From: JBBSEX01 sp038239345
Lineage (GTDB): Bacteria > Acidobacteriota > Terriglobia > Bryobacterales > Bryobacteraceae
DNA length: 64,000 nucleotides
Assembly (NCBI GenBank): GCA_038239345.1
Contig: JBBSEX010000013.1
Span: 62,001 to 126,000, forward strand
Direction: 5' to 3'
A program made the translations under genes and the position numbers. Shown here in pieces: positions 25,688 through 34,328 of the stretch (the first letter of the stretch is position 1; each line of letters begins with the position of its first letter). The notes beneath the pieces are model-generated. The model searched no databases, was not told the origin of the DNA, and worked only from the letters and a program-made list of their open reading frames with translations.

Positions 25688-27085
25688 ATGTTGTTGTCAT
25701 CCAGCGCCTACTTTATATTTCTGTTTGCCGTCTTCTTCCTCTATTGGCCAGTGGCGCGGGTCCGGGCTCTTACCTTAGCGGTCGTTCTGTTCGCCAATTA
25801 CTTCTTCTACGCCAAATGGGATCTGTTCTATCTCGCGCTCATCCCCATCGCTTCCACCATCGATTTTTGCCTCGGCCTCGCCATCCAGCACACGAAAAAT
25901 ACCGCCGGACGCCGCCTCCTGTTGCTTCTCAGCGTATCGATGAACGTGGGCATCCTCGCCACGTTCAAGTACATGCCGTTTCTGCTACAGAACTACGCTC
26001 ACCTCAGTGGAAATCCTGCTCCCGAATGGCATTGGACCTTCGCCTTGGGGATATCCTATTACACATTTCAATCGCTCACCTACACGATCGACATCTACCG
26101 CCGCGACGCGAAAGCGACTTCCAGTTTGCTTGCCTATCTCGCCTCCGTTTCGTTCTTCCCGACAACTCTCGCCGGCCCGATCACGCGCGTCGCCACGCTG
26201 ATCCCTCAGTTTGAAAAGAAGGACAAGGCTCTCTTGCCCGCCGACGGGGGACGCGCGCTGTTCTTGATCGGTATCGGCCTGATGAAGAAATTCCTTATCG
26301 CCGATTATCTAGCCGAAAACCTGGTAAATCGCATCTTCGATTTCCCTAACCTTTATTCGGGATTCGAAGTTCTGATGGGCGTCTACGGCTATGCCTTGCA
26401 AATCTATTACGATTTTTCCGGCTATACCGACATCGCACTCGGTTCGGCGCTGCTATTAGGCATCAAGCTGCCGATCAATTTTAATCGTCCCTATGCCGCC
26501 GAGAATCTCGCCGATTTCTGGCGCCGCTGGCATATTTCACTCTCCAACTGGCTGCGAGATTATCTTTACTTTTCGCTACCCGGCCAGCGTTCGAAATTCA
26601 TGCCCTATCCGAACCTGATCCTGACGATGATCATCGGCGGTCTATGGCACGGGCCGAGTTGGAACTTCGTCATTTGGGGTGCCCTGCATGGCGTTGGGCT
26701 GGCCACCGTGCGCCTCTTCCAAGCCATCACCGGCACCCAAAAGGCGACGGGCTTCTGGCGCATCGTGAACATCATAGTGACCGTTCATTTCGTCTGCCTG
26801 ACCTGGATATTTTTTCGCGCTTCGACTCTTGAGGGGGCGGTTTCCGTGCTACAACGCATCGCGTCGTTCACGTTCTCCAATGCAAACCTCACGCCACCCT
26901 TGCTGTTCGTATTCGCGGTCGGCTTGTTCGCGCATTATATTCCCAAGCGCTGGTACGACTTCAGCGTTGACGTTTACTCGAAGTCTCCCTTCTTCGTTCA
27001 GGCGGTGGCGATGGCGCTCCTCGTGCTTGCTCTACAGTATGTCGCGGCAACGGGGGCGACGCCGTTCATCTACAATAACTTCTAG
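25688..27085 (+). CDS. MBOAT family O-acyltransferase (AlgI/DltB-like)
   Basis: 465 aa polytopic inner-membrane protein, ~10-12 hydrophobic segments. Conserved MBOAT landmarks: LGISYYTFQSLTYTIDIYR, SFFPTTLAGPITR, YYDFSGYTDIALGSALLLGIKLPINFNRPY, FWRRWHISLSNWLRDYLYF, then H321 in GGLWHGPSWNFVIWGALHG with a second His at 334. AlgI-type enzymes move an acyl group, normally acetyl, across the membrane onto a polysaccharide or peptidoglycan with help from periplasmic SGNH-like partners. Two SGNH-like genes follow directly (8 bp gap, then 4 bp overlap), supporting an O-acetylation module; the acceptor polymer is unknown. Confidence 0.92.
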   Translation: MLLSSSAYFIFLFAVFFLYWPVARVRALTLAVVLFANYFFYAKWDLFYLALIPIASTIDFCLGLAIQHTKNTAGRRLLLLLSVSMNVGILATFKYMPFLLQNYAHLSGNPAPEWHWTFALGISYYTFQSLTYTIDIYRRDAKATSSLLAYLASVSFFPTTLAGPITRVATLIPQFEKKDKALLPADGGRALFLIGIGLMKKFLIADYLAENLVNRIFDFPNLYSGFEVLMGVYGYALQIYYDFSGYTDIALGSALLLGIKLPINFNRPYAAENLADFWRRWHISLSNWLRDYLYFSLPGQRSKFMPYPNLILTMIIGGLWHGPSWNFVIWGALHGVGLATVRLFQAITGTQKATGFWRIVNIIVTVHFVCLTWIFFRASTLEGAVSVLQRIASFTFSNANLTPPLLFVFAVGLFAHYIPKRWYDFSVDVYSKSPFFVQAVAMALLVLALQYVAATGATPFIYNNF

Positions 27086-27093
27086 CTGCTCCT

Positions 27094-28491
27094 ATGCCGC
27101 AATTCCCGGTCAAAACGAGTTTGGCGATTGTTACCCTCGCCGGATTACTCCTTCTACCGGAGGTTGCTCCGGCGCTAAAGGACTATAAGACGCTCGAATG
27201 GCATTCGATTCCCGCCGTCCTCGATTTTGCATCCCGTAAGTCTATCTCGACGGCCCCGATTGTCGAGGCGGAGGCGCGGCTGAAGCCCACGGCCGACAAC
27301 ATTATTCCGACCGCGCCGGCGACTTTTGTCGACGCCACCCACAACCTCGACCACTTCTTTGCCGCGTTGTCGCGCACCGAAACCAAGAAGGATGGAGCCG
27401 TTACCCGCATCCTGCATTATGGAGATTCGCCGACCACAGCCGATCTGATAACCGCCGACACCCGCGCGGATTTACAGAAGCAATTCGGCGATGCCGGCCA
27501 TGGCTTCTGCCTCATCGCGAAACCTTGGGCGTGGTACGGTCATCGCGGTGTAGACATGAGCGGGTCGAATTGGAAAATCGACAATGCCATGCAGTCGGAT
27601 ATCCGCGACGGACTATATGGATTGGGCGGAGTGAGCTTCCGCGGTACCGATGGCGCCAGCGCGAAGATCACGGTGAAGCAGCCTTACACCAGTATTGAAG
27701 TCGCCTATCTCGCCCAGCCCGATGGCGGATCGTTCACCGTTGAAACCGAGAGCGCAACTCTAGGCACGGTCGAAACAGTGGATACCACCAAGCATGCGGC
27801 GTTCGCCTCTTTCCCTATCGCCGACGAGGCCGTGAAATTTTTCATCCGCGTTAAGCACGGTCCCGTGCGGATGTTTGGGGCCCAGTTTACGAAACCCGGA
27901 CCGGGTATCATATACGACAGCCTTGGCGTGAATGGAGCTTACATCTCAATTTTGGCGAAGATGTTCCAGGAAAAACATTGGGCCGAGGAACTGCAGCACT
28001 ATAAGCCGGATCTGGTGATTGTTAACTACGGGACCAACGAAAGCGTCTATCCGAAATATATCAACGAAGGCTACGTTAAAGAGATCAAGGAAGCGGTGCG
28101 CAGACTGAAAGCGGCGTTGCCCGAGTCTTCCATTCTGATCATGAGCCCAATGGACCGCGGACAACGGGATACAACCGGCGAAATCGTCACGGTTCCCGTG
28201 ATGCTGAAGCTGGTGGATTTGCAGCGCCAAGTGGCGGCCGATACCGGTTGTGGCTTCTTCAATACTTTCCAGGCCATGGGCGGACCAGGAACCATGGGAA
28301 AATGGTATGGCGCTGAGCCTCGACTGGTAGGAGCGGATTTTATTCATCCTATGCCGGCCGGCGCCAAGATCGTAGGGCATTTGCTGTACAAGTCTTTGTT
28401 AGACGGATACAACCAGTACAAGCGGCGCGAGTTGCAACAACGAATCGCCGACAGCGATCCGAAAGCCACGCCGGCGGAGCATTCGCGGTGA
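27094..28491 (+). CDS. Exported SGNH/GDSL-like protein of the O-acylation module (first copy)
   Basis: 465 aa. Signal peptide-like start (SLAIVTLAGLLLLPEVAPA). G110-D111-S112-P in RILHYGDSPTTAD is the GDS nucleophile block; IVNYGTNESVYPKY is the GTN(E) block, and ADFIHPMPAGAKIVGHLLY the D-x-x-H block, giving a Ser-Asp-His triad of the AlgX/AlgJ/PatB-like type. Between blocks are beta strands that may form a carbohydrate-binding insertion (GVSFRGTDGASAKITVKQPYTSIEVAYLAQPDGGSF). Expected to be a periplasmic acyl transferase or esterase acting with the upstream MBOAT. Overlaps the next gene by 4 bp. Confidence 0.85.
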   Translation: MPQFPVKTSLAIVTLAGLLLLPEVAPALKDYKTLEWHSIPAVLDFASRKSISTAPIVEAEARLKPTADNIIPTAPATFVDATHNLDHFFAALSRTETKKDGAVTRILHYGDSPTTADLITADTRADLQKQFGDAGHGFCLIAKPWAWYGHRGVDMSGSNWKIDNAMQSDIRDGLYGLGGVSFRGTDGASAKITVKQPYTSIEVAYLAQPDGGSFTVETESATLGTVETVDTTKHAAFASFPIADEAVKFFIRVKHGPVRMFGAQFTKPGPGIIYDSLGVNGAYISILAKMFQEKHWAEELQHYKPDLVIVNYGTNESVYPKYINEGYVKEIKEAVRRLKAALPESSILIMSPMDRGQRDTTGEIVTVPVMLKLVDLQRQVAADTGCGFFNTFQAMGGPGTMGKWYGAEPRLVGADFIHPMPAGAKIVGHLLYKSLLDGYNQYKRRELQQRIADSDPKATPAEHSR

Positions 28492-29960
28492 AGGTATTCG
28501 CAATTCTCGCGGCGCTTGGACTACTAACTGCATTCCCTTCCTTTGGAGCCGCTCCAGCAACCACCGTTGGCAAGCCCGTCAAAAAGAAGAGCGTTGCCGC
28601 CAAAACTAAAACGCGGCTTGTTAAGAAGGCCCCGGCTAAGAAGGCTATTGCACGGACTCTCGCTAAGCCGCCGGCCCGGACCGCCGTGTCCTATACGAAG
28701 CGAAACCGCTACGGCAAGCGCTACATTCAAACAGCGATTTACCGGCGACCCGCGGTTAGCCCACAGCTTCGCGCAGCGGCAAACATGGCTGTTTCCGCCG
28801 GTGTCGGCGAATCCGCCCCTCCGGCGATCGAAAATGCGGCCGCGCTTGTTCCGTTTTTTGAGCAGCTCTATCGGCATCAACGGGGCGAAATGGAAGGTCC
28901 GCTGAGCATCCTGCACTACGGCGATTCGCACACCGCGGCCGACGAGTGGACCGGCGATTTGCGCATGCGTTTCCAGAACAGGTTTGGCGATGGCGGTGGT
29001 GGTTATTCCTACCCTGGACGGCCCTGGACCAGTTTTCGGCGACTCGACGTTCGCAGCGGCAGCACCAAAGGCTGGCACTCCGACGGCTTGGTCGGGCGCA
29101 CGGGCGATGGATTATATGGGCTGGGCGGTGTCAGCATGACGGCCACGACACCACGCGAATCCGTCTACCTCAGCGCCGATTGCGAGAAACTGGAAATTTA
29201 TTTCTTGCGACAACCCGGCGGCGGCAGCATGCAGCTTGTCGACAACGGCGGTTTGGTGGAGCGCATCCCGACGGAAGGCCCGTTGGGGCCGGGATATTAT
29301 CGTTACTCGGCGGCGCCGGGCCCTCATCGCTTCGATTTGGAAACCCTGGATCATGCGCCCGTCCGGCTATTCGGATGGGTGACGCAGAATGCCCGCGGCA
29401 TCACGTATGAACCGCTGGGAATCAACGGCGCGCAAGCATCCATCATCATGAACTGGGATGAGAATATTTTGGCCCACAACGTAGCCCATCGCAATCCCGG
29501 TCTGATCGTTTTGGCATACGGCACCAACGAAGCAGGTAACGGCGATTGGACCTTGGAAACATACCGCGACATGTTCTCGGCCCTGATACAGCGCTTTCGC
29601 CGCGCCGCGCCCGCCGCGACGATATTGGTGGTGGGTCCGCCCGATCGGTTTATCAAGACCCGCTTCGGATGGACGCCAATGGACAAGATCGACATGATTG
29701 TCGCGGCGCAGCGGGAAGCCGCCGTCGCTTCCAATTGCGCGTTTATGGACCTGCGGGCCAAGATGGGCGGTAAAGGATCGATGCAGCAATGGGTGCTTGC
29801 CGGCTTAGCGCAGGGCGATTATGTACACTTCACCGCACCGGGTTATCGCATGTTGGGCGATTCGATGTTCCGCGACATCATGGGGCAGTACAGCGTGTTT
29901 CTCAAGGTTCGGGAACAGTGGACGGCCGAGGCCGCCGCCGCTTCGGCACCTAATAACTAA
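28488..29960 (+). CDS. Exported SGNH/GDSL-like protein (second copy) with histone-like basic linker
   Basis: 490 aa from GTG 28488, whose GTGA overlaps the upstream stop. Signal peptide (ends FPSFGAAP), then residues ~29-63 rich in Lys/Ala/Pro (KPVKKKSVAAKTKTRL, KKAPAKKAIARTLAKPPA) that resemble a histone-H1 tail. The catalytic part is a paralogue of the preceding protein: G145-D146-S147-H148 in ILHYGDSHTAAD, DGLYGLGGVSM, AYGTNEAGNGDWT and GDYVHFTAPGYRMLGDSMF. The basic stretch may bind anionic wall polymer or DNA; that is inference. The stop codon is interleaved with that of the facing HD-GYP gene. Confidence 0.86.
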   Translation: MKVFAILAALGLLTAFPSFGAAPATTVGKPVKKKSVAAKTKTRLVKKAPAKKAIARTLAKPPARTAVSYTKRNRYGKRYIQTAIYRRPAVSPQLRAAANMAVSAGVGESAPPAIENAAALVPFFEQLYRHQRGEMEGPLSILHYGDSHTAADEWTGDLRMRFQNRFGDGGGGYSYPGRPWTSFRRLDVRSGSTKGWHSDGLVGRTGDGLYGLGGVSMTATTPRESVYLSADCEKLEIYFLRQPGGGSMQLVDNGGLVERIPTEGPLGPGYYRYSAAPGPHRFDLETLDHAPVRLFGWVTQNARGITYEPLGINGAQASIIMNWDENILAHNVAHRNPGLIVLAYGTNEAGNGDWTLETYRDMFSALIQRFRRAAPAATILVVGPPDRFIKTRFGWTPMDKIDMIVAAQREAAVASNCAFMDLRAKMGGKGSMQQWVLAGLAQGDYVHFTAPGYRMLGDSMFRDIMGQYSVFLKVREQWTAEAAAASAPNN

Positions 29961-31402
29961 TCGGCGACTGCGAGCTTCTCCATAAGACTGTCGAGATCGG
30001 TTGGAGCCTGGCTGAATCCCGCCCCTGAATATTCCAAGGCCTCGACGCAAGAGATATCCAGCGCATATGGAGCTTCTTCACGCATAATCTGAAACACTCT
30101 TTCAAGGGGTAAGCCATCGCGATAAGGCCGCTTTGCAGCCAGGGCATCGAAGATATCGGCTACCGCCAGGATTCGCGATTCAAGCGCGAGGTTTTTCCCC
30201 GTCAGGCCGCGGAAATATCCACTGCCATCTAATTTTTCGTGATGGGAGCCAGCCACCTCACTCATTTCTTGGAACCCCGGAATCGCCCGAAGAATTGCCC
30301 ATGTATGAAACGGATGCCGCTTCATCAGGCGCCATTCCGTATCGTCCAATTTGTCTGGTTTTTCCAGAATCGTGTTCGACACGCCCAACTTTCCCAGGTC
30401 ATGCAGAAGCGCGGCGTGACGCACGAAGACGATCCTTTCGCGGGACAGGCCCAGAGTGCGGGCAATGGCGACAGCGGCGTTGGCGACTCCAAGCGAATGG
30501 TTATATGTAAACGGCGATTTAGCGTCGACGATCATGGAGAACGCCATGCAGATGTTGTCCATGCTTCTGTCGCCGAGTTGTAGCGTTCCCGGTTCGGGCT
30601 CCAGTTCCAGGCATCGGCTGGATAGGCCCTTGCCGAAAACATCGGCGAAAATCTTGTTGCGCTTCGCAAGTGAATTTACAGCCTTAACCAGGTCTGGATC
30701 GAACCATTTCCGGGAGCGTTTATTGACAACATCGACGGCAGTTTGGCCGCCGCTCGAGACAAGAAACACCTCCATCGTCTGGGCAAGCAGCATGATGCGG
30801 GAAAACAGAGGAATTCGTGCCCCCTCTAACCCGTCGGGATTGCCGCTACCATCCCAATGCTCGTCCAAATTTAAGATCGCCAGTGCCGTTGCACCGGAGA
30901 GACCCATCAGCCGGGCGAGCGAGGCTCCGCGCTCACAGCGAATTTTCGTTACATCCCGGGCATGCACCTTTTGATTCGCCACCAGCCGGATCAGAACCCT
31001 CATCCGTTCCATGTAGGGTTTGCCCGGCGCGAGGTTAGAGAGCACATACTGCAGCGTTCCCCAGTTCGTTCCGGTCCAGTCTTTCGTCTTCACGTCTCGC
31101 TTCGCTTTCAAATCGTCCGCACCCATTGCGTGGAACGTCTTCGAAGCGTTGGCGCTACAGCCGCAATCCTTTAGTAGAAGAGCGTAGAACAAATCGTTTC
31201 GGGTTTGCGCCGATAGCCCAATTTCCTCGGCGATACGCATGCCTATAACGCAAGACCGGACGGAGTGACCGATTGGCTGCCCTGTGGAGAGATCGAGCGC
31301 GTGCGACAGCGCCGATACGATAGACGCCAGGCGAATCGAATCTCCTGGCGACGAACCGCTTCCGGCCAGGGGAGTGAAGGCGATACTCGCCGTAGTCTTC
31401 AT
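29957..31402 (-). CDS. Tandem HD / HD-GYP phosphohydrolase (probable c-di-GMP phosphodiesterase)
   Basis: 481 aa, two HD-type halves. The N-terminal half has KDCGCSANA (~79-86) where HD-GYP proteins have HDIGK, followed by NLDEHWDGSGNPDGLEG (178-194). The C-terminal half has H334-D335 in LLHDLGKLG, KRHPFHTWAIL and HHEKLDGSGYFRGL (387-400); the GYP motif is GYF here. No receiver or membrane segment is seen, so it appears cytosolic. HD-GYP proteins degrade c-di-GMP; the altered first half may be regulatory. ATG 31402 has a CATAAT sequence about 22 nt upstream on the minus strand. It diverges from the SDR gene by 63 bp. Confidence 0.85.
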   Translation of the reverse strand: MKTTASIAFTPLAGSGSSPGDSIRLASIVSALSHALDLSTGQPIGHSVRSCVIGMRIAEEIGLSAQTRNDLFYALLLKDCGCSANASKTFHAMGADDLKAKRDVKTKDWTGTNWGTLQYVLSNLAPGKPYMERMRVLIRLVANQKVHARDVTKIRCERGASLARLMGLSGATALAILNLDEHWDGSGNPDGLEGARIPLFSRIMLLAQTMEVFLVSSGGQTAVDVVNKRSRKWFDPDLVKAVNSLAKRNKIFADVFGKGLSSRCLELEPEPGTLQLGDRSMDNICMAFSMIVDAKSPFTYNHSLGVANAAVAIARTLGLSRERIVFVRHAALLHDLGKLGVSNTILEKPDKLDDTEWRLMKRHPFHTWAILRAIPGFQEMSEVAGSHHEKLDGSGYFRGLTGKNLALESRILAVADIFDALAAKRPYRDGLPLERVFQIMREEAPYALDISCVEALEYSGAGFSQAPTDLDSLMEKLAVAD

Positions 31403-31451
31403 ACAAGTTGCTCATCGACCGCGATTATGATTTTTAGAGGGCAATCATGTG

Positions 31452-31457
31452 TACGAT
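31452..31457 (+). promoter_or_regulatory. Start-proximal -10 box (TACGAT) for the SDR gene
   Basis: TACGAT is followed by eight bases (aggaaatc) and the GTG start at 31466. The leader would be 1-2 nt. AGGAA in the spacer could alternatively be a ribosome site if transcription starts further upstream. Confidence 0.4.
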
Positions 31458-31465
31458 AGGAAATC

Positions 31466-32269
31466 GTGAGCCAAACTGTCTTGATCACCGGCGCATCGAG
31501 TGGCATCGGTCGCGCTACAGCCGAACTATTCGCCAGGCGCGGCTGGAATGTCGCGGCCACGATGCGCAATCCCGAGCAAGCGGCGGATTGGTCCGCCCAA
31601 CCTGGTATTGTCGTTGAGAAACTGGACGTTACCGACCAGGATTCCATCACCGGTTCCATCGCCCGGGTTGTGGAACGCTTCGGGGTAATCGACGCTTTGG
31701 TGAACAACGCCGGCTATGGCGTACTCGGCCCTTTTGAGGCCTCCACCCCCGGGCAGGTGGAACGGCAGTTGGCCACCAACGTTGCCGGCTTGATGAATGT
31801 GACCCGCGCTATTTTGCCGCACTTTCGCGAACGCCGCGGCGGGACCCTGGTGAACGTTTCCTCGGTTGGCGGGCGGGTAACATTCCCCCTATATAGCGTG
31901 TACCACGCGACGAAATGGGCGGTGGAAGGCTTTTCCGAGAGCCTCCAATTCGAGTTGCGCCCGTTCAACATACGGGTCAAAATCGTAGAACCAGGTCCCA
32001 TCAAGACAGAGTTTTACGGGTCCATCGATAGGTTTGCCCAGCCGGGGCTTACGGCTTACGATACGATCGTCGGCAAAGGCGTAAAGCTGATGCAGAGGGT
32101 TGGAGAATCCGCGCCAGGGCCGGAAGTCGCGGCGTCTGTAATCTACGGCGCGGTCACCGACGGAAGCTGGAAGCTACGATATCCGGCGAATGGATCGCTG
32201 CTATTATGGTCCCGCCGAATTTTACCGGAACGGCTGTTCCGCTTCATCATTAGAAAGGCGCTGATTTGA
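31466..32269 (+). CDS. Classical short-chain dehydrogenase/reductase
   Basis: 267 aa from GTG. TGASSGIGRATAELFARRG (cofactor loop), NNAGYGVLGPFE, VNVSSVGGRVTFPLYSVYHATKWAVEGFSESLQFEL with catalytic Ser (VSS), Tyr and Lys (YHATK), and IVEPGPIKTEFYG. The basic residues after strand 2 (ATMRNPEQA) suggest NADP(H). Substrate unknown; homologues are broadly annotated oxidoreductases. Its TGA overlaps the TTG start of the AlkD-like gene. Confidence 0.92.
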   Translation: MSQTVLITGASSGIGRATAELFARRGWNVAATMRNPEQAADWSAQPGIVVEKLDVTDQDSITGSIARVVERFGVIDALVNNAGYGVLGPFEASTPGQVERQLATNVAGLMNVTRAILPHFRERRGGTLVNVSSVGGRVTFPLYSVYHATKWAVEGFSESLQFELRPFNIRVKIVEPGPIKTEFYGSIDRFAQPGLTAYDTIVGKGVKLMQRVGESAPGPEVAASVIYGAVTDGSWKLRYPANGSLLLWSRRILPERLFRFIIRKALI

Positions 32270-32940
32270 CCGCTAACGATGTAATGACAAAGCTCAAGCT
32301 GCTGGGCACGGAGCAGAATCGAAAGATCTACGCCAAGCATGGTTCGGGACCAGAGGTATTTGGAGTCAGCTTCGCCGAACTGGAGAAACTGCGCAAACAC
32401 ATTAAGCAGGATCACACGCTGGCGACGGAACTTTGGAAAACGGCAAATTATGATGCGTGCAACCTGGCCACGATGATCGCCGATTCCGCCAAGATGAGCG
32501 CGGCCGATCTGGACGCTTGGGCGAAGCGAATCGAAAGCCATGGCGCGGGTAGTCTATTTGCCCGCAACATCGCGTTGAAGACGGCTTTCGCCGAACAGAA
32601 GGTGGACCTCTGGACAAAGTCAAAGAGTGAACTGATCGGTGAGACGGGCTATGCGGTTCTCTCGGGTGTGGCCCTGAACGAGAACGATCTCCCCGATTCG
32701 TACTTTGAGGAATGGCTGAAAAAGATCGAGCGCGGAATTCATGCTGCGCCAAATCGGGTACGGCATGGAATGAACAACGCGCTGATCGCTATTGGAACTC
32801 GCAATCAACATCTGCGCGATCTGGCGCTGGCCGCCGCGGCGAGGATCGGGAAGGTGAGCGTCGACCATGGCGACACGGGGTGCAAGACGCCCGACGCGAT
32901 AGCCTACATTCAAAAAGCGGCGAAACGAAAAGGCAGTTAG
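32266..32940 (+). CDS. AlkD-like DNA alkylation repair protein
   Basis: 224 aa, almost all-helical HEAT-like repeats. NRKIYAKHGSGPEVFGVSFAELEKLRKHIKQDHTLATELWKTANYDACNLATMIADS and the spacing ARNIALKTAFAEQKVDLWTKSKSELIGETGYAVLSGVAL match the PF08713 (AlkD) family, DNA glycosylases removing bulky 3- and 7-alkylpurines. The ending VDHGDTGCKTPDAIAYIQK is a feature of the YdeN/AlkD-like group often annotated simply as DNA alkylation repair. Start TTG 32266 overlaps the SDR stop; ATG 32284 is an alternative. Ends in an interleaved stop with mqnD. Confidence 0.82.
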   Translation: MTANDVMTKLKLLGTEQNRKIYAKHGSGPEVFGVSFAELEKLRKHIKQDHTLATELWKTANYDACNLATMIADSAKMSAADLDAWAKRIESHGAGSLFARNIALKTAFAEQKVDLWTKSKSELIGETGYAVLSGVALNENDLPDSYFEEWLKKIERGIHAAPNRVRHGMNNALIAIGTRNQHLRDLALAAAARIGKVSVDHGDTGCKTPDAIAYIQKAAKRKGS

Positions 32941-33779
32941 CGAACGAACTCAACCGTGATCTTTTTAGGAATCAGACCAGCCTCAAAACCCATGTCGAGC
33001 AGCTTCTGCGCGGCTTGCGGGATGATTTCGCCAGCGTCCACCGTATAGTGGTTCACATACATACCGACAAATTTCTCGGCCTGCGGCGTTTCCAGATCGC
33101 GGGCGAACTGCATGGCGTAATTCAGAGCCTCTTCGCTGTGGTCCAGGGCGTATTGAATGCTCTCGCGCATCAAGCGGCAGCATTCATGCTGCGTCTCGTC
33201 GGGCAAACTGCGGAGTAGTGCATTGGCACCTAATGGAAGCGGCAGATTGTAGGTTTTTTTCCACCACCGGCCAAGATCTAGAATCTGATGAAATCCGGAT
33301 TTGCCATAGGTTAGTTGCGCTTCGTGGATCACTAAACCGGCGTCCACCGTATGATCCTGCACGGCGTCCAGAATCTGGTCGAACGGCAACTGCACGGCAA
33401 TGAAATCGGGCTCGAAAAGCTGGAGCGTTAAAAACGCCGTAGTCATCTTTCCCGGAACGGCGATCTTCTTGCCTTTCAGTTCTTCCGGAGCCATCGGCTT
33501 AGTGGAAACCAACACCGGACCATAGCCATCGCCAATGCTTGAACCACTGGCCATCAATTTGTACTTATCGGCCACGTAAGGGTAAGCGTGATAAGAAATC
33601 GCGGTTAGTTCGTACTGCCCTTCTAGCGCCTTGCGATTGAGCGATTCGATATCTTCCAGAACATGCCGGAACGTAACGATTTTGCTCCGAATCTTTTTGG
33701 TAGCCAACGCATAAAACATGTATGCGTCATCGGAGTCTGGACTATGGGCACAAACGATTTCGTTCTCGGCGGTAGACAT
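32937..33779 (-). CDS. mqnD: 1,4-dihydroxy-6-naphthoate synthase-like protein (MqnD)
   Basis: 280 aa, periplasmic-binding-protein fold, no signal peptide. AHSPDSDDAYMFYALATKKI at the N-terminus matches the S-P-D-x-D-D start of MqnD; GSSIGDGYGPVLVSTKPM, AVPGKMTTAFLTLQLF and DAGLVIHEAQLTYGKSGFHQILDLG WW also fit (last two residues adjoin the motif). MqnD converts cyclic de-hypoxanthine futalosine into 1,4-dihydroxy-6-naphthoate in the futalosine menaquinone pathway. No other mqn gene is in the window. Start ATG 33779 is preferred to the frame opening at 33800. A TATAGT box lies 21 nt upstream on the minus strand. Confidence 0.85.
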   Translation of the reverse strand: MSTAENEIVCAHSPDSDDAYMFYALATKKIRSKIVTFRHVLEDIESLNRKALEGQYELTAISYHAYPYVADKYKLMASGSSIGDGYGPVLVSTKPMAPEELKGKKIAVPGKMTTAFLTLQLFEPDFIAVQLPFDQILDAVQDHTVDAGLVIHEAQLTYGKSGFHQILDLGRWWKKTYNLPLPLGANALLRSLPDETQHECCRLMRESIQYALDHSEEALNYAMQFARDLETPQAEKFVGMYVNHYTVDAGEIIPQAAQKLLDMGFEAGLIPKKITVEFVR

Positions 33780-33843
33780 AGGGTTGAAGCGGAATACCAC
33801 ACTATAGCAGACGGCGTTCCGGCACCCGTCGTGCGCGGGACGG

Positions 33844-34215
33844 TCAGGCGTGGGGGGTGGAAGTCGCGAGTTCGATCAGTTCCGGACGAAGCGCGGCAAG
33901 CGTGGTTTCCAGCTGCGCGAAAGCCGGTTCCACAGTCGCTAAATCTTCGTTGCGGCCCAGTGTTTCCAGACGAAGAGCAGCGTCAAACACATGGTCGGCT
34001 CCGAAGTTGGAAACCGATCCCTTGAGTGTATGCGCGGCCCGTTCCACAAGCTCCGGATCGCGGCTGACGATGGCTTTCTTCAGCTCCCCCATCACTTTGG
34101 GATAATCGTCGAGAAACAATTGGGCCAATTCCTGAAGCAGCTCCAGGTCTCCACCGACACGGGCCAAGGCCACCTCTTTGTTCAGGCCGGCCGGCGAGTT
34201 AGTTCTACTAGTCAT
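33844..34215 (-). CDS. Orphan HPt (histidine phosphotransfer) domain protein
   Basis: 123 aa, a single four-helix HPt domain: VALARVGGDLELLQELAQLFLDDYPKVMGELKKAI, then the phosphorylated H62 in ERAAHTLKGSVSNFGADHVFDAALRLE. Such proteins pass phosphate between a hybrid kinase and a response regulator. No kinase is adjacent; the nearest regulator is the NtrC-type protein at 42388-43743, with no evidence of partnership. A TATTAT box about 40 nt upstream on the minus strand is a candidate promoter. Confidence 0.88.
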   Translation of the reverse strand: MTSRTNSPAGLNKEVALARVGGDLELLQELAQLFLDDYPKVMGELKKAIVSRDPELVERAAHTLKGSVSNFGADHVFDAALRLETLGRNEDLATVEPAFAQLETTLAALRPELIELATSTPHA

Positions 34216-34328
34216 TGATAGGGCTCTTAAAGAAAGTCAGGTTTCACCGCCTATAATACTCCTAATCATCGCGTTTGCGGCACAGTTTTTCTACCTAAGT
34301 AATTCAAGTATCATTAAGGCGTTTCCCC

